DNA from: Gammaproteobacteria bacterium | GTDB taxonomy: Bacteria; Pseudomonadota; Gammaproteobacteria; Pseudomonadales; Azotimanducaceae | Assembly: GCA_026706935.1 (NCBI GenBank) | Contig: JAPOXV010000018.1 | Location: 124,001-188,000, forward strand | Length of the DNA: 64,000 nt | Direction of reading: 5' to 3' | Shown: one piece after another, positions 10,601-20,096 of the stretch | Numbering within the stretch: the stretch's first letter is position 1 | Layout of the letters: each line of letters begins with the position of its first letter | Made by a program: the position numbers and the translations under genes | The notes under the pieces: model-generated | Database searches by the model: none | What the model saw: the letters and a program-made list of their open reading frames with translations, nothing else | Told to the model about the DNA's origin: nothing

Positions 10601-11313
10601 AGGAGGAGAGGATTAGCGTGTCGCACCGATGCCCAAAAAGCTTCGGTTGTTTGCCCCGAGAGCGTGCGACCGCTCGCGTCTGTGATCGTACCTGAAATCA
10701 TGAGTGGAACGTCGACGGCGCGCCGACGGACTGCATCTTGATATGCGAAGATCGCGGCTTTCGCATTCAACGTATCGAATATCGTCTCCAGCATGACGAA
10801 ATCAATATCGCCATCGAACAGACCGTTGAGAGACTCGGTATAGACGCTAACGAGTTCCATAAACTGGACGTTACGGTAGGCTGGGTCGTTAACGTCGGGT
10901 GAAATGCTCGCTGTACGGTTGGTCGGACCGAGAACGCCTGCGACGAAACGTGGTTTCTCAGCAGTGGACCACGCGTCAGCTGCGCGTCGCGCGACTTGAG
11001 CAGAAGCTAGATTTAGGTCGTAAGTGCGCCCTTCTAAGCCATAGTCTGCTTGCGAGATCGCGTTCGCGCTAAACGTATTCGTTTCAATGATGTCTGCACC
11101 AACTCGTAGATACGCGTCGTGTATCTCGTAGACAATTTCGGGTTGGGTGAGACTGAGAACATCGCCGTTGCCTTGGAGGTTATGACTATGGTCGGCAAAC
11201 AGTTGTCCGCGAAAATCAGTTTCGCTAAGACGGTAGCTCTGTTGCATTGTGCCGGTTGCGCCGTCGAGCAATAGAACACGCTCGCTCAGCGCGGCGGCGA
11301 GTGGATTAGGCAT
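7669..11313 (-). CDS. metH: Cobalamin-dependent methionine synthase
   Basis: Transfers the methyl group of 5-methyltetrahydrofolate to homocysteine through methylcobalamin. All four modules are present in a 1214-residue chain, close to the E. coli length. The homocysteine domain has zinc ligands C242 (GLNCALG) and C305/C306 (GGCCGTT). The pterin-binding domain includes [12 protein letters not shown]. The B12 domain has the DVHDIG motif with H754 as lower cobalt ligand. The C-terminal reactivation domain has the AdoMet-binding [15 protein letters not shown]. Residues are counted from the ATG at 11311-11313; a TTG four codons upstream is an alternative. It is divergent from nfuA across about 120 bases, too short and unlike a cobalamin riboswitch. 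No metE is present in this window. Confidence 0.97.
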   Translation of the reverse strand: MPNPLAAALSERVLLLDGATGTMQQSYRLSETDFRGQLFADHSHNLQGNGDVLSLTQPEIVYEIHDAYLRVGADIIETNTFSANAISQADYGLEGRTYDLNLASAQVARRAADAWSTAEKPRFVAGVLGPTNRTASISPDVNDPAYRNVQFMELVSVYTESLNGLFDGDIDFVMLETIFDTLNAKAAIFAYQDAVRRRAVDVPLMISGTITDASGRTLSGQTTEAFWASVRHANPLLLGLNCALGAEDLRPRVFDLTQCAESLISVHPNAGLPNELGEYDETPDHMAQVIGEMLDEGWLNLAGGCCGTTAKHIEELADRVERANARQRPTARRDFVVSGLEPLVWKDDSLFLNIGERTNVTGSARFRRLIKNEQFDEAIDIARDQVENGAQIIDVNMDEGLLDGVACMQRFLNLIAGEPDIARVPIMIDSSDWNVIEAGLQCVQGKSVVNSISLKDGESLFIERATKCLQYGAAVIVMAFDEDGQADSYERRIAIMDRAYRLLVNRINFPPEDIIFDPNIFPLASGQEESRTYGTDFIRACAWVKENLPHAKTSGGISNISFSFRGNNQVREAIHAVFLYHAVDAGLTMGIVNAGQLTSYDDVPIELRDVVEATVLNTDPDAGERLLELATTISDTRETEEDAEAWRDEPVNDRLAHALVHGIDRFIVDDTEEARARSERPIQVIEGPLMDGMNTVGDLFGSGRMFLPQVVKSARVMKRAVAHLEPFIEAEKDTSAGQRFKGTIVIATVKGDVHDIGKNIVGVVLQCNNYRVIDLGVMVPCERILEVAKEEQADLIGLSGLITPSLNEMVHVASEMQRLSFTLPLLIGGATTSRAHTAIRIEPEYDGPVIYVPDASRSVGVVADLLSDDRRDTLVKETRELYAQVRKRRASAPKRELVDIETARANGLDWDWQSYVPPKPSSLALQHFDDVQISAVRAYIDWTPFFKTWGLAGKFPEILDDAVVGSSAREVYQEAQTMLDELSSNAELHMRGCLKFWPANRDTDDISVWQDASRQVPLTKLFHVRQQQVTQGSNLCLSDYIGPEGTEDYIGGFVTAVSIRPNSKFANSTDDGERILIQGLCDRLVEAFTEYLHERVRVQYWGYAADEALSNEQLIDEAYRGIRPAPGYPACPDHSEKQTLVDLLNAEESVDIALTENYAMTPASSVAGWYFSHPESKYFPVRLQKDQVTDLAARKGVDIDEVSKWLSFAGERLT

Positions 11314-11433
11314 GGCGGGTCGCAAAATTGACCCGAAATTATCGTGTGCTGCCTATATGAGAATCCTTTGACGCTTATGCCGTTTCACCTGAATGCATCT
11401 CAACGGTCCCTCGTCATTGGATAAACTTACTAC

Positions 11434-12039
11434 GTGAACGCTGAAACCCCACAAGCCATCGCGTACGTTGATATTTCGGAATCCGCCGAAGGGTATCTTC
11501 GTGAGCTGCTGGCTAAACAAGAAGGCGAATGCGGTATACGCATCTACGTCGAGAATCCTGGCACGCCGCACGCCGAGACGTGCGTCGCTTATTGTCGACC
11601 CAATGAAGTGCAGGAGGGGGATCAATCAGTAGCGTACGACGGATTCACTGCGTGGTTTGAGGAAAGAAGCCTTGCGTATCTGAAAGACGCCGTCGTCGAC
11701 TTTCAGCAAGATCGAATGGGCGGTCAGCTCACCATCAAAGCGCCGAATGCCCGTATACCGAGTGTTATTCCCGATTCACCGATCGAGGATCGCATTAACT
11801 ACGTCTTATATAACGAGATTAATCCTGGACTTGCAGCACATGGTGGTCAAGTCGCATTGCTTGAAGTGGTCGAGGACAACATCGCAGTATTGCAGTTTGG
11901 CGGTGGTTGTCAGGGGTGTGCGGCGGTCGATATTACGTTGAAACAGGGCGTCGAGCGTGCTCTGCTTGAGCAAGTCCCGGACCTTGGCGGCATCCGCGAC
12001 GCGACAGACCATACATTCACTGACAACGCTTATTACTAA
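11434..12039 (+). CDS. nfuA: Fe-S biogenesis protein NfuA
   Basis: A 201-residue iron-sulfur cluster carrier that delivers 4Fe-4S clusters to target enzymes. The N-terminal half is a degenerate A-type scaffold domain ([21 protein letters not shown]). The C-terminal Nfu domain has the cluster-binding pair C159-x-x-C162 in [11 protein letters not shown] and the preceding [11 protein letters not shown]. The length matches gammaproteobacterial NfuA. The start is GTG. It converges on the AddA-like gene with only 6 bases between stop codons. Clients could include the Fe-S proteins seen elsewhere in the window (SdhB, CysH and the AddB-like nuclease), which is inference. Confidence 0.95.
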   Translation: MNAETPQAIAYVDISESAEGYLRELLAKQEGECGIRIYVENPGTPHAETCVAYCRPNEVQEGDQSVAYDGFTAWFEERSLAYLKDAVVDFQQDRMGGQLTIKAPNARIPSVIPDSPIEDRINYVLYNEINPGLAAHGGQVALLEVVEDNIAVLQFGGGCQGCAAVDITLKQGVERALLEQVPDLGGIRDATDHTFTDNAYY

Positions 12040-12045
12040 ACGCAG

Positions 12046-15000
12046 CTAAGCCTCGAGAGCGTCGCTCCGTTTGAACGTTTGATCGTTCAGCCAACGAAAA
12101 TCGGATCGATCGCGATCCTCGAACTGCGCTTGACGTGCTGCGATTGAAACATCGACTTCAACCAACTCTGCGACATCAGTGAAAAAGATCGCCGCTTTTA
12201 TTGGCGTCGAGTCAATTGCTTCAAAAATCTCTGCATAGCGGATGAGTTGTAGTTGGTGATTCAGTGCCTTTTGGTCGAGTGGTAAATCTCGATCATCTGG
12301 AATCATCGAGGTCTTGTAATCGATGATCCAACGAATTCCATCATGAATGAACGTGCGGTCGACAATTGATATACGCTTTCGAGAACCACTGTTTACGGTA
12401 TACGCGACTTCAACTGCGGACTGTTCATGATCTGCGTTCAATAGCCACTGACCAATCTCGCTCGATACTGTTCGTTCCAACTGGTCTTGCACGGTTTCGA
12501 GCATGTCCGCAATTTGACGCGCGCTAAAACCTTGATTTCTGAGATCGTTACGCCACATCTCCACGCGTTGAACGTCGGGCAAATCTAAAGAACCATCCTC
12601 AACCATACGTTGCAACTCCCCGTGAACGAGTTGACCGATTGCGATTGGACTAGAGAGGAGTTTTTCGATTTGATCTAACGACCCATTCTCTAGCACTCGA
12701 TCGAGTAGGACATTCGCATCGTACGCTGCTAGCTGTGGTTTAGGCCGAAAACGAAAATTCGGATCGATACGTCGCCAAATCTTCGCGTCCGTGAGTTCGT
12801 CTTGCGGCGTGTCTACCGAAGGTACCCGGTCCCATTCGTCGGGTGGCGTCACATCCGAGATTAAGCGTAGGAATGAGTTTGCAGACGGTGGTTTTTCGAG
12901 ATCCTTGACCGTACCGTAGAGCCAAAGGGTAGTTTTTGCCCTTGTTGCACCAACATAGAACAAGCGGGAAATCTCGTTCTTGTTACGCTGTGATTCGTCT
13001 TTGAACAAAATCTCATGCAATGGATCAGGTTCGAGCGGGTTCTGTGCTGCCAAAATCGGTCCGACGTCAGACTGCTTGATATACAGCGGCAGGCGTTGTT
13101 CGTGACGGGTAAGTTGATTTAGCGCAGCGAGAATGACGTGATCGAATTCGAGTCCTTTTGCATTGTGGATGGTCATCACCTCAACAGTCGCGTTCGGATC
13201 ATTTTCAGTTGCAAGCGCAGACTGTATTCGTTCCCAGAGCACATCCTTGTCGATGTATTCGCTTTCGAATCCTTCAAGAATATCTAAAAAGTGCTGTGCA
13301 TTGTCTTTGACTACGGTCTCGCTCTTGAGGTCATTCGGATTCGCGTATGCATTAGCGCCACCTAGTTGATACCAGCTGCGTTCGACGCGCGACCGAAGAG
13401 AACGAGTTCGATCAATTAGAGCTTCGAGAACTGGTCCCCGCACCCGATTGACGATCGTTAATGCTTCTCTGCTCAATTCCGCGTTGGGTGGCGCGAGAAC
13501 CATATTGGCAGCTGAATCATGCTCTCGCAATACTTCCAAGTCCCGAAGCTCGACACCGGCAAGGGGTGACAACAGGAGCGCGCTCCAAGCCAATTCGTCA
13601 TCACGATCGATCAACGCACACGTCAAACAATAGAGATCGCGTACAACGCCGAAATTTGCTAGCGACTCCATGTCGACACCACGCCAACGTACGCCATGAC
13701 GTCGAAATGCCTCAAAGTACGCACCAATGTCGCTTCGTGTCCGGAATAGGACTGCGATAGAGTCGCCGCGAAATTGCTTCTGCAATTCAAGGATCTTCTC
13801 CGCAACTCGAGTGGCTTCCGCCTTTCGGTCTTCAGATTCAATTAATGTGAGTCCATGGTCTGAACCGACGACCGCCTTATCCATCTCAATAGATTTGGAA
13901 AACGCAACTTGCCCTAACTCAGCGTCGTTCACGTTCCCGAGAATAGACTTGAACACTCCGTTGCACCAATCTACCAAGTGTGTCGATGATCGGAAATTTG
14001 CGGTTAAGTGAAGCCTCTCAACGTCGCGATGTTCGATCCCGCCTGTATCCGCTGTTAGGAAATTTGTGAGATCCGCATCACGGAATTTGTAGATTGATTG
14101 CATGGGATCGCCAACGGCAAAAAAGGTATTGCCGTCGTCCGGTTCCCAGCCTTCCATAAGAAGGTTTAGAAAGTCGTTTTGCGCGATTGATGTATCTTGA
14201 TATTCGTCCACAAGGATATGTCGGATTCGATAATCGAGCGCAAGTGCAAGCTCGGTAGGAGCGTCGTCGACTCGAAGCGCACGACGTGCGGCGATCGCTC
14301 GCTCCGTGAAATCCACAACTTTCTGTTCATCGAATAGACGATTTAGTTCTTGAACGCATGCAAGTAGTGTCAGGGCGTAGTTAGTCAAATCTTGCTTGAG
14401 TGTATACGAAAGCGTGTCGTTCGGTAACCCGCGTAGTTTTGCTAGTTGGTCGGGTGAAATGGCTCCTCGTAATTGATCCGACGCCTTCGCCCATTTTTCT
14501 TTCAAGACTGGATCTGAACGGGAGAATCCTTCACGTGCTCCCGCGTTTTTTCGCCAGGAGTTCTTCTGAGTTAAGAAGATTTCGACGAGATGATCCCAGT
14601 CGGACTGGTGATCCATGTCGTAATACCTGTCCGGGAGCTTCTTCTCCGGTTTCGAGCGCAATACTAGATCGAAGCACGTTTGTTTAAGAAACGGAATGTC
14701 GGCGATTGCTTCAATGAATTCTTTCTTCCTTTGTTCACAGAATTTCGCACGCGCTTGTTCTAACTGCTGCGTCAAAAGTTCCGCATCAACAGAATTGAGT
14801 TGACCGCTCGCGAGTGTCGGAATATGCTCAAGCCATTGATCACGCTTTGTCAACATACTGACAAGTGAATCGCGCACATTTGCTGGATTGTTGTCGAACG
14901 TGGCGATCATCGCCGCGATTTCATCGCCGAACTTCGCAGTTCGTGCCGCAATCCGCTCTAGCGTGTTGTCAACCGCTTCCGAATACAGAGACTGAGCGTT

Positions 15001-15420
15001 TTCAATCGTCTCGTAATCCAAACTAAGTCGGCTTTGGTAAGGCAGCTGTTGTACTAAGCCTTGCTGGAAGCTGTCAATCGTTTGAATGTGCATTCGTTGC
15101 GGTGTGGCGAGGAGTTGCCAATTACGCTCAGCACTGCGTGTCATCGCCGCTTGGGCGTGTTCTTTGGATGCGCTCTTTAGTTCTTCAATAACTCGGGCAC
15201 GCATCTCTTGTGCGGCCTTGCGGGTGAACGTAATGGCCAGAATTTCTTCTGGTTCATTGACTGTTGCCAGTAGTGCCAGATAGCGGGTAACCAGAAGCGT
15301 TGTTTTGCCAGAACCCGCAGGCGCTTGAACGATGAAAGACCTAGTAGGATCGATCGCGGCATCACGTTGGTCAAAATCTGGTGGCGGCGTCAGCGCTTGC
15401 TTTAATGCAGTGTCGTTCAT
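12046..15420 (-). CDS. AddA/RecB-like UvrD-family helicase-nuclease
   Basis: A 1124-residue superfamily 1 helicase with a C-terminal nuclease. Walker A is APAGSGKTT at residues 33-41, followed by AITFTRKAAQEMR (motif Ia), the Walker B region HILVDEYQDTS, FAVGDPMQSIYKFRDA (motif III), MTIHNAKGLEFDHVIL and RLFYVGATRAK (motifs V and VI). The last 170 residues hold a RecB-type PD-(D/E)XK nuclease: GQLVHGEL, VDRTF then IIDYKTS, and LQLIRYAEIF. Known relatives unwind and resect double-strand breaks for RecA loading. The gene starts 2 bases after the stop of the AddB-like gene, so the two are co-translated and presumably form one complex. I call it AddA-like rather than addA because Chi recognition and family assignment need comparison. 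Confidence 0.9.
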   Translation of the reverse strand: MNDTALKQALTPPPDFDQRDAAIDPTRSFIVQAPAGSGKTTLLVTRYLALLATVNEPEEILAITFTRKAAQEMRARVIEELKSASKEHAQAAMTRSAERNWQLLATPQRMHIQTIDSFQQGLVQQLPYQSRLSLDYETIENAQSLYSEAVDNTLERIAARTAKFGDEIAAMIATFDNNPANVRDSLVSMLTKRDQWLEHIPTLASGQLNSVDAELLTQQLEQARAKFCEQRKKEFIEAIADIPFLKQTCFDLVLRSKPEKKLPDRYYDMDHQSDWDHLVEIFLTQKNSWRKNAGAREGFSRSDPVLKEKWAKASDQLRGAISPDQLAKLRGLPNDTLSYTLKQDLTNYALTLLACVQELNRLFDEQKVVDFTERAIAARRALRVDDAPTELALALDYRIRHILVDEYQDTSIAQNDFLNLLMEGWEPDDGNTFFAVGDPMQSIYKFRDADLTNFLTADTGGIEHRDVERLHLTANFRSSTHLVDWCNGVFKSILGNVNDAELGQVAFSKSIEMDKAVVGSDHGLTLIESEDRKAEATRVAEKILELQKQFRGDSIAVLFRTRSDIGAYFEAFRRHGVRWRGVDMESLANFGVVRDLYCLTCALIDRDDELAWSALLLSPLAGVELRDLEVLREHDSAANMVLAPPNAELSREALTIVNRVRGPVLEALIDRTRSLRSRVERSWYQLGGANAYANPNDLKSETVVKDNAQHFLDILEGFESEYIDKDVLWERIQSALATENDPNATVEVMTIHNAKGLEFDHVILAALNQLTRHEQRLPLYIKQSDVGPILAAQNPLEPDPLHEILFKDESQRNKNEISRLFYVGATRAKTTLWLYGTVKDLEKPPSANSFLRLISDVTPPDEWDRVPSVDTPQDELTDAKIWRRIDPNFRFRPKPQLAAYDANVLLDRVLENGSLDQIEKLLSSPIAIGQLVHGELQRMVEDGSLDLPDVQRVEMWRNDLRNQGFSARQIADMLETVQDQLERTVSSEIGQWLLNADHEQSAVEVAYTVNSGSRKRISIVDRTFIHDGIRWIIDYKTSMIPDDRDLPLDQKALNHQLQLIRYAEIFEAIDSTPIKAAIFFTDVAELVEVDVSIAARQAQFEDRDRSDFRWLNDQTFKRSDALEA

Positions 15421-15422
15421 GG

Positions 15423-18077
15423 CTACGCGCCCTCTTCTGGCGCGTAACTCATCGTCTTATCTTCATAGATGCGACAGAGATTTGATAGATGACAGTATGT
15501 GCAGACGTCATCATCTACAGGACTCACGTCAGCGCGACCAGCGAGATGGTCGCTGACGATTCGTGAGAGGCGATCACGCCAAGCCTGTTTTAGCGAATCC
15601 AGCGACGCATAGTCGCCAAGTCTTACGTCTAGTTCGTATTCTTTTTCTTCTTGTGCTATATCTTCCACGCCTTGCCAACGGGTACGTAATCCGTCCACCG
15701 TCCGGTAGATCGATAGATACGCGACGCCGTCGCAACCTGTTTCTGCCGCAACGTACATCGGCATTTGGGTGTCGCTCATTTGGTCAGGATTCCAGCTACT
15801 GGGGGAGTAACTCGAGCCAGTCTTATGATCGATGATCAAGCAGTCCAAGGAATCCGTTCGATCGATCCGGTCGATCTTCCCCTTAAACGTCAATCCGTTA
15901 ATTTCAACGCTTATCTCTTTCTCTACTTCGAGCACCTCGAACGGTCGTCGACGATTGATCTGTACCTCGAGCCACGCTTCGATCCAACGGCGAATGCGTT
16001 CTCGTTCGTGTTTTAAGAACCGAGCGGGTAGGTTCTTTCCCTCGTCTTCGGTCGATAGAACCTTGTCAATTGCACCGTAGAAGTCTTTCTCGTCGAGCGT
16101 CGCAAGCTGCTCTTGAGTTTTCGCACGATTGAGGATTTCTTCGACGACTGAGTGAAAGAGCGTACCTCGTTGTGCCGCATTTGGAAATCGCGATATAGGT
16201 GCGTTGATTTCATCAAGACCTGCGCGATGCACTGCCCAGCCCTTGAATGGACACTGTGCTTGATTTCTGAGCAAACGTGTCGCCGCCTTGACATCCTCTG
16301 CTGCGACTTTAGAACCAAAATCTTGTTGGTATTCGCGAATTGCGTCTGAGACCGAATAGGTAGACCACGGGTGCCCGTGTTCGATCAACTCTAGATGCTT
16401 AACTAAAGGTGCATGTGCTTTGTCGTCATCAAGCTCGCTAGCGTTACTTAGATCAGCAAAGAGGTTGCTTGGTTGGGCTTCGACCTTGTCTATTTGGCTG
16501 ACGTAGCTGAATACGATCTCATTAGCACAATTTCGCCAGTGATTTGTTAACACATGTGCGTCTTCAAGCATTTGTTCGTGCGACACACCGCGTAGGTTTG
16601 CACGCTTCTGCATGAGACGAGGTATGAACGGGTTCGGCCTAGGTACAGCAGGCCAGTCGACATCTGAAACGCCTGTGACCCATAGTGCGTCGAATCGCAA
16701 CAGCGATGAAGCATCACGCCCCATGATTTGAATAGGGGCATCGGGTCTCGTGACTCGGATCGATTGATCAGCGGCAAGAACTTCGATGAGGTCAATAAAT
16801 CGAGACCACGAGATTCGTGGCTGAATCGTTGCGGCTTGTGCGAGGCTCAGTACGAGGTTGCTGAACACGCTAATCGCGTTAGCGTCGGTCTGTGCAAATC
16901 GACCTGTAGTTTCCGCGGTGTAACCGCACAATCGCAGAAGCTCAAGCATGATGTCCGCGACTTCATTGAACGGGAGCGGCTGGTTCTGATTCTGCGGTGC
17001 GATCCGGATTACGCGATCGAGTACGGCGCGTTCATCGCGCGGCATCCGACGCCTGTAGTACCGGATCGTCATCTGCTCGCTAAACCATCGTTGCGATTTA
17101 CGATGCAGGTTTAGACGTTCAAGGTAGGGTGATCTCGCGAGCTGCAAAAGGAGGTCGTGACTAAGCGCACCACATGTCCATTTCATTAAGTGAATAAAGT
17201 CAAGATAGACGCGATTCTGCGTTAGCGGCTGTCCACCATCGATCGAAACGAGGCCGTTGATATCCGTCACCTCAGGAAATACGCTTTCAAATGAGCGCTT
17301 GACGGCGGGAAATGAGTTTGCAAGGCCATGGATAACGATGCCGATGGTGGCGTTTGATCCGTATTCAGTGAGTTTTTCGCGTGACCATAAGGCGAGCGTA
17401 CTGAATTCTTCGTTCGCTTTTTCAAATCCACGTAATCGATGCGTCGCGCCTTCGTTCATGACAGGCATTTCGTCGACTTCTGAGCATAGATCGAACCGGC
17501 ACAAGGTATCGAAGAGATTTCGTTGAGCGATGCTCTGTTCTTTAAAACCGTAGCTCAGAATGCGAGGCGGTCGCCAGTCATGTCGCTCGATTGCTCGTTG
17601 TAAGACGTCGGGAATCTCGGCAACAGTGATTAATCGCTCACGGTCTAGGTATCGACGAATCCGCTGAAACCAGTCATCGCACAGTCGACCATTTTCGGTG
17701 GATCGGATGTCCTGGAAATCGATCCACAGATTCGCGTCCCACACAAGCTGCCACGCATCGACAATCGCGCGTGCATGCATTTCGACTTCGAAGTTCGGTG
17801 CCTGCTGTTGCGCAAGCAGCATGAACGTTTCATGTGAGACGACGCTTCGAAGTGCGAGTTGTGGATCGCTCGATCCTAGAAGACTGTAGCTGTTCAAGAG
17901 CCACTGCTCATATGACTGTATCTGTGGCCGTTTCCAAACTCTCTCGTTTGCTTGGGTCTTTTCGTAATCAAAGGCATACCGAAGTTCGCGTGCTAAGCGC
18001 GAACTGGCCGCAACCAACGTGACACTATCCGCATCGGTGACGAAATCGACAGGTAAATTAGCAGTGGGTTTTCTCAA
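15423..18077 (-). CDS. AddB-like PD-(D/E)XK nuclease with probable 4Fe-4S cluster
   Basis: An 884-residue partner of the downstream helicase-nuclease, resembling the family annotated in many gammaproteobacteria as probable DNA repair protein (TIGR03623). The N-terminal and middle parts are degenerate helicase-like (VTLVAASSRLARELRYAF at the start, LRFDALWVTGVSDVDWP in the middle). The C-terminal nuclease has GTLFHSVVEEIL, GKIDRIDRT and LIIDHKTGSS. Four cysteines fit an AddB-type iron-sulfur staple: one in NQAQCPFKGW before the nuclease and three in VCTYCHLSNLCRIYE after it. The start codon is TTG. It probably resects double-strand breaks with the AddA-like subunit. Confidence 0.88.
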   Translation of the reverse strand: MRKPTANLPVDFVTDADSVTLVAASSRLARELRYAFDYEKTQANERVWKRPQIQSYEQWLLNSYSLLGSSDPQLALRSVVSHETFMLLAQQQAPNFEVEMHARAIVDAWQLVWDANLWIDFQDIRSTENGRLCDDWFQRIRRYLDRERLITVAEIPDVLQRAIERHDWRPPRILSYGFKEQSIAQRNLFDTLCRFDLCSEVDEMPVMNEGATHRLRGFEKANEEFSTLALWSREKLTEYGSNATIGIVIHGLANSFPAVKRSFESVFPEVTDINGLVSIDGGQPLTQNRVYLDFIHLMKWTCGALSHDLLLQLARSPYLERLNLHRKSQRWFSEQMTIRYYRRRMPRDERAVLDRVIRIAPQNQNQPLPFNEVADIMLELLRLCGYTAETTGRFAQTDANAISVFSNLVLSLAQAATIQPRISWSRFIDLIEVLAADQSIRVTRPDAPIQIMGRDASSLLRFDALWVTGVSDVDWPAVPRPNPFIPRLMQKRANLRGVSHEQMLEDAHVLTNHWRNCANEIVFSYVSQIDKVEAQPSNLFADLSNASELDDDKAHAPLVKHLELIEHGHPWSTYSVSDAIREYQQDFGSKVAAEDVKAATRLLRNQAQCPFKGWAVHRAGLDEINAPISRFPNAAQRGTLFHSVVEEILNRAKTQEQLATLDEKDFYGAIDKVLSTEDEGKNLPARFLKHERERIRRWIEAWLEVQINRRRPFEVLEVEKEISVEINGLTFKGKIDRIDRTDSLDCLIIDHKTGSSYSPSSWNPDQMSDTQMPMYVAAETGCDGVAYLSIYRTVDGLRTRWQGVEDIAQEEKEYELDVRLGDYASLDSLKQAWRDRLSRIVSDHLAGRADVSPVDDDVCTYCHLSNLCRIYEDKTMSYAPEEGA

Positions 18078-18185
18078 GCAAACTCTCTAACATGTCAACT
18101 TGGCTAAAGGGCACCAATCTTAGAACTAGATAAACGGCTGGCGAGATTAAAATTCCGCGCCGTTACTCATTGACCAATCGGATAA

Positions 18186-18332
18186 ATGATCAAAGCGTTG
18201 TTTCGTCATTTCATGGACTCAAACTGGGTGATGAAGATCGTGCTTGTTTGGGCATGGGTTTCCGCACTGATCATGGTGCTAGCCCTCTTTTCGCCTTACT
18301 ATCAAGCGGTCGTCTCCGCTTGGCATTTCTAG
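18186..18332 (+). CDS. Candidate 48-residue single-span membrane protein
   Basis: In the 380-base gap between the AddB-like gene and the J-domain gene, the plus strand encodes 48 residues beginning MIKALFRHFMDSNW and containing one hydrophobic span of about 20 residues (VMKIVLVWAWVSALIMVLAL). This composition is unlike random sequence and fits a small inner-membrane protein. The ribosome-binding site is weak, and internal ATG codons 10 and 16 are alternative starts. No family is recognised. A competing frame at 18170-18361 gives a less protein-like product. I see nothing else in this gap. Confidence 0.4.
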   Translation: MIKALFRHFMDSNWVMKIVLVWAWVSALIMVLALFSPYYQAVVSAWHF

Positions 18333-18457
18333 AAGTCAACGGCAACGGAACAATCATTTAATCTACGCGATAGCCTCACTGACGAATCTTCGTTGAGGTA
18401 ATAAGAATTTTTCGAAACTAACCTCGTTGAGTTCGTAGTCTGTAAACGGGTAGGTTT

Positions 18458-19222
18458 TCAGAGAAGGTTTAAAAGCACGCGTTTCGCTTGATTAATTTCG
18501 GACGCGATGTACTCTGATCCCCCTCGATCAGGATGGTTTTTCTGCATTAGCCTACGGTGGGCTTCAACGATCTCTTCGCGTGTTGCGGACTCGGTAACGC
18601 CTAGGATCTTCCGAGCCCGGTCCGGAGTAATCGTGTCCGAACTTCCTTCATTCGCGACGGATTCCTCATCCGCATTTTGTGCACCAAGATTCGGGTGGTA
18701 GCGTTGTATATATGCGGTGAGAAGCCTTTTTGATTCGTCGCTCACCGAGTTGTATAGCTCGACAATCTCTGTTTCGTTTAGCGACTCGAGAGATTGATTG
18801 GCGAATTTGCCGGTAAGTACTGTTCCGGTCATTTTGCCTGTGGAGTGCTCAAGCATCATCCGAATCTCGTCGGTTGCTGTTTCGCTAACGTTCGGCGCCT
18901 GATCGGTATCAGCGTTTCCGTAGTCACCAAAGACTTGGCCAAAAGGGGATGCACCACCGAACTGCTGCCACATTCGCGTAGCGAGTGGCGCGAGTCGTAG
19001 CAAACCAAATGCCCGTCGTAGGAACGGAAGCACCGCAGTGCCGGTAGCGGCAACCCAGTGCAGTCGACCTGACGCGGCAAGTAAGCCCAACGAACCAAGA
19101 AAGACCAAGCTGGTAATCAGAATGACATTAGTCGAAAGTCTTGGTTTCGCCTTGGTCCAGAGGACCTTCATCAAAAGCAAAAACGCGAACGCGGCGATGA
19201 TGCCACAGATGATGATGGCCAT
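18458..19222 (-). CDS. Membrane-anchored J-domain protein
   Basis: A 254-residue co-chaperone-like protein. Two hydrophobic segments lie at the N-terminus (about residues 1-22 and 33-55). A central region of about 130 residues has no recognised domain. A C-terminal J-domain starts near residue 200 (ARKILGVTESATREEIVEAH) with the HPD motif in QKNHPDRGG, the signature that stimulates Hsp70 ATPase. The J-domain at the extreme C-terminus resembles TIM14-like proteins, so DnaK would be engaged at the membrane. Its ATG overlaps the stop of the VWA gene by one base (TGATG), indicating translational coupling. Confidence 0.85.
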   Translation of the reverse strand: MAIIICGIIAAFAFLLLMKVLWTKAKPRLSTNVILITSLVFLGSLGLLAASGRLHWVAATGTAVLPFLRRAFGLLRLAPLATRMWQQFGGASPFGQVFGDYGNADTDQAPNVSETATDEIRMMLEHSTGKMTGTVLTGKFANQSLESLNETEIVELYNSVSDESKRLLTAYIQRYHPNLGAQNADEESVANEGSSDTITPDRARKILGVTESATREEIVEAHRRLMQKNHPDRGGSEYIASEINQAKRVLLNLL

Positions 19223-19905
19223 CAGCGTTTGATTTGCGTTAGGAGTTTCTTGGTCATTGGCGTTCCTAACCGTCGGACTGCATCGAGACCCTCGGTTGCA
19301 TACACGACAGCAGCGTTGAGAAGTTCTCGTAGTTGTGCTGCGGATCCTGACTCGAAGGGCATGTGAGCGCCGCCAGAACGTTCAGCGATCGAACGGAATA
19401 CTTCCGTAGCGTATCGTTCCGAACCTTCCTGAAATACGAAAACTGGAACCTGTCGTAAGCCCAGTTGACCGGCAGTATTAACAATGTCCGCCATGGGTTC
19501 TTCACACATGTCACCAATATATACGGCAGCTTTTACCGTTCGATCCGTCGATGATTCATTCAGGATATGAGACATCACACGTCTGATTTGGGTCATACCC
19601 CCGAGACATCGCACTTGCTGCATGTGACGGAGTAACTGTTCGGGTGCACTGTTCCACGACGAAGCTTGAAACTGATTGAAACCGCCGAAATGAACGAGCT
19701 GCACCGCAAGGTTTGCTGACTTCGCGGCATTAAAGAGTTCAGCGTGCAAACTCGATGCGAGATCCCAGGTCATTTCTCGACTAGCAGTAGCGTCAAGCGC
19801 GAATATCAATCGGTTCTCTGTAACAGGTTTGAGTGGGTGTTTCTCAACTGCTTGAAGAAAACGATTGACGTCGTTATCGCGTTCGGCTGGAACTTTGCGT
19901 GTCAT
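19222..19905 (-). CDS. VWA-like domain protein coupled to the J-domain gene
   Basis: A 227-residue soluble protein resembling a von Willebrand factor A domain. The first strand ends in FALDATASRE, a variant of the metal-binding D-x-S-x-S motif with T in place of the first S. GGMTQIRRVM could supply the MIDAS threonine and YIGDMCEEP the later aspartate. There is no signal peptide, so it should act in the cytoplasm. VWA domains mediate metal-dependent protein contacts and often serve in assembly or chaperone-like tasks. Overlap with the membrane J-domain gene suggests that they act together; the client is unknown. Confidence 0.75.
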   Translation of the reverse strand: MTRKVPAERDNDVNRFLQAVEKHPLKPVTENRLIFALDATASREMTWDLASSLHAELFNAAKSANLAVQLVHFGGFNQFQASSWNSAPEQLLRHMQQVRCLGGMTQIRRVMSHILNESSTDRTVKAAVYIGDMCEEPMADIVNTAGQLGLRQVPVFVFQEGSERYATEVFRSIAERSGGAHMPFESGSAAQLRELLNAAVVYATEGLDAVRRLGTPMTKKLLTQIKR

Positions 19906-20030
19906 TTGGATGGGAAAGAGTAGATCACAAGTTTCGCTCGATGACGCTAATTGATGTTACAGAGCTTGAACAAGCCGGGTTCAATGGCGCGACGTGTCGT
20001 GCGAATACAAACTCTATCCAACATTTGTCC

Positions 20031-20059
20031 TTGACAGTTTGATTTGTCGTGCTTAAATT
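20031..20059 (+). promoter_or_regulatory. Sigma70-type promoter of the YdcH-like gene
   Basis: TTGACA at 20031-20036 is a perfect -35 box. TAAATT at 20054-20059 is a good -10 box, with the optimal 17-base spacer. Transcription should begin near 20066. This places the upstream GTG at 20049 outside the transcript and supports the TTG at 20097 as the start of the downstream gene. Confidence 0.75.
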
Positions 20060-20096
20060 AGAACAAATTAGTCACATCTCATTGCGAGGTAATTTT

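Noticed and set aside
11314-11433. Cobalamin riboswitch upstream of metH
   Set aside because: The gap is too short, and no B12-box-like element or conserved stems are visible.
18170-18361. Alternative 63-codon frame overlapping the small membrane protein
   Set aside because: It lacks membrane or domain character and has a weaker start than the 18186 frame.
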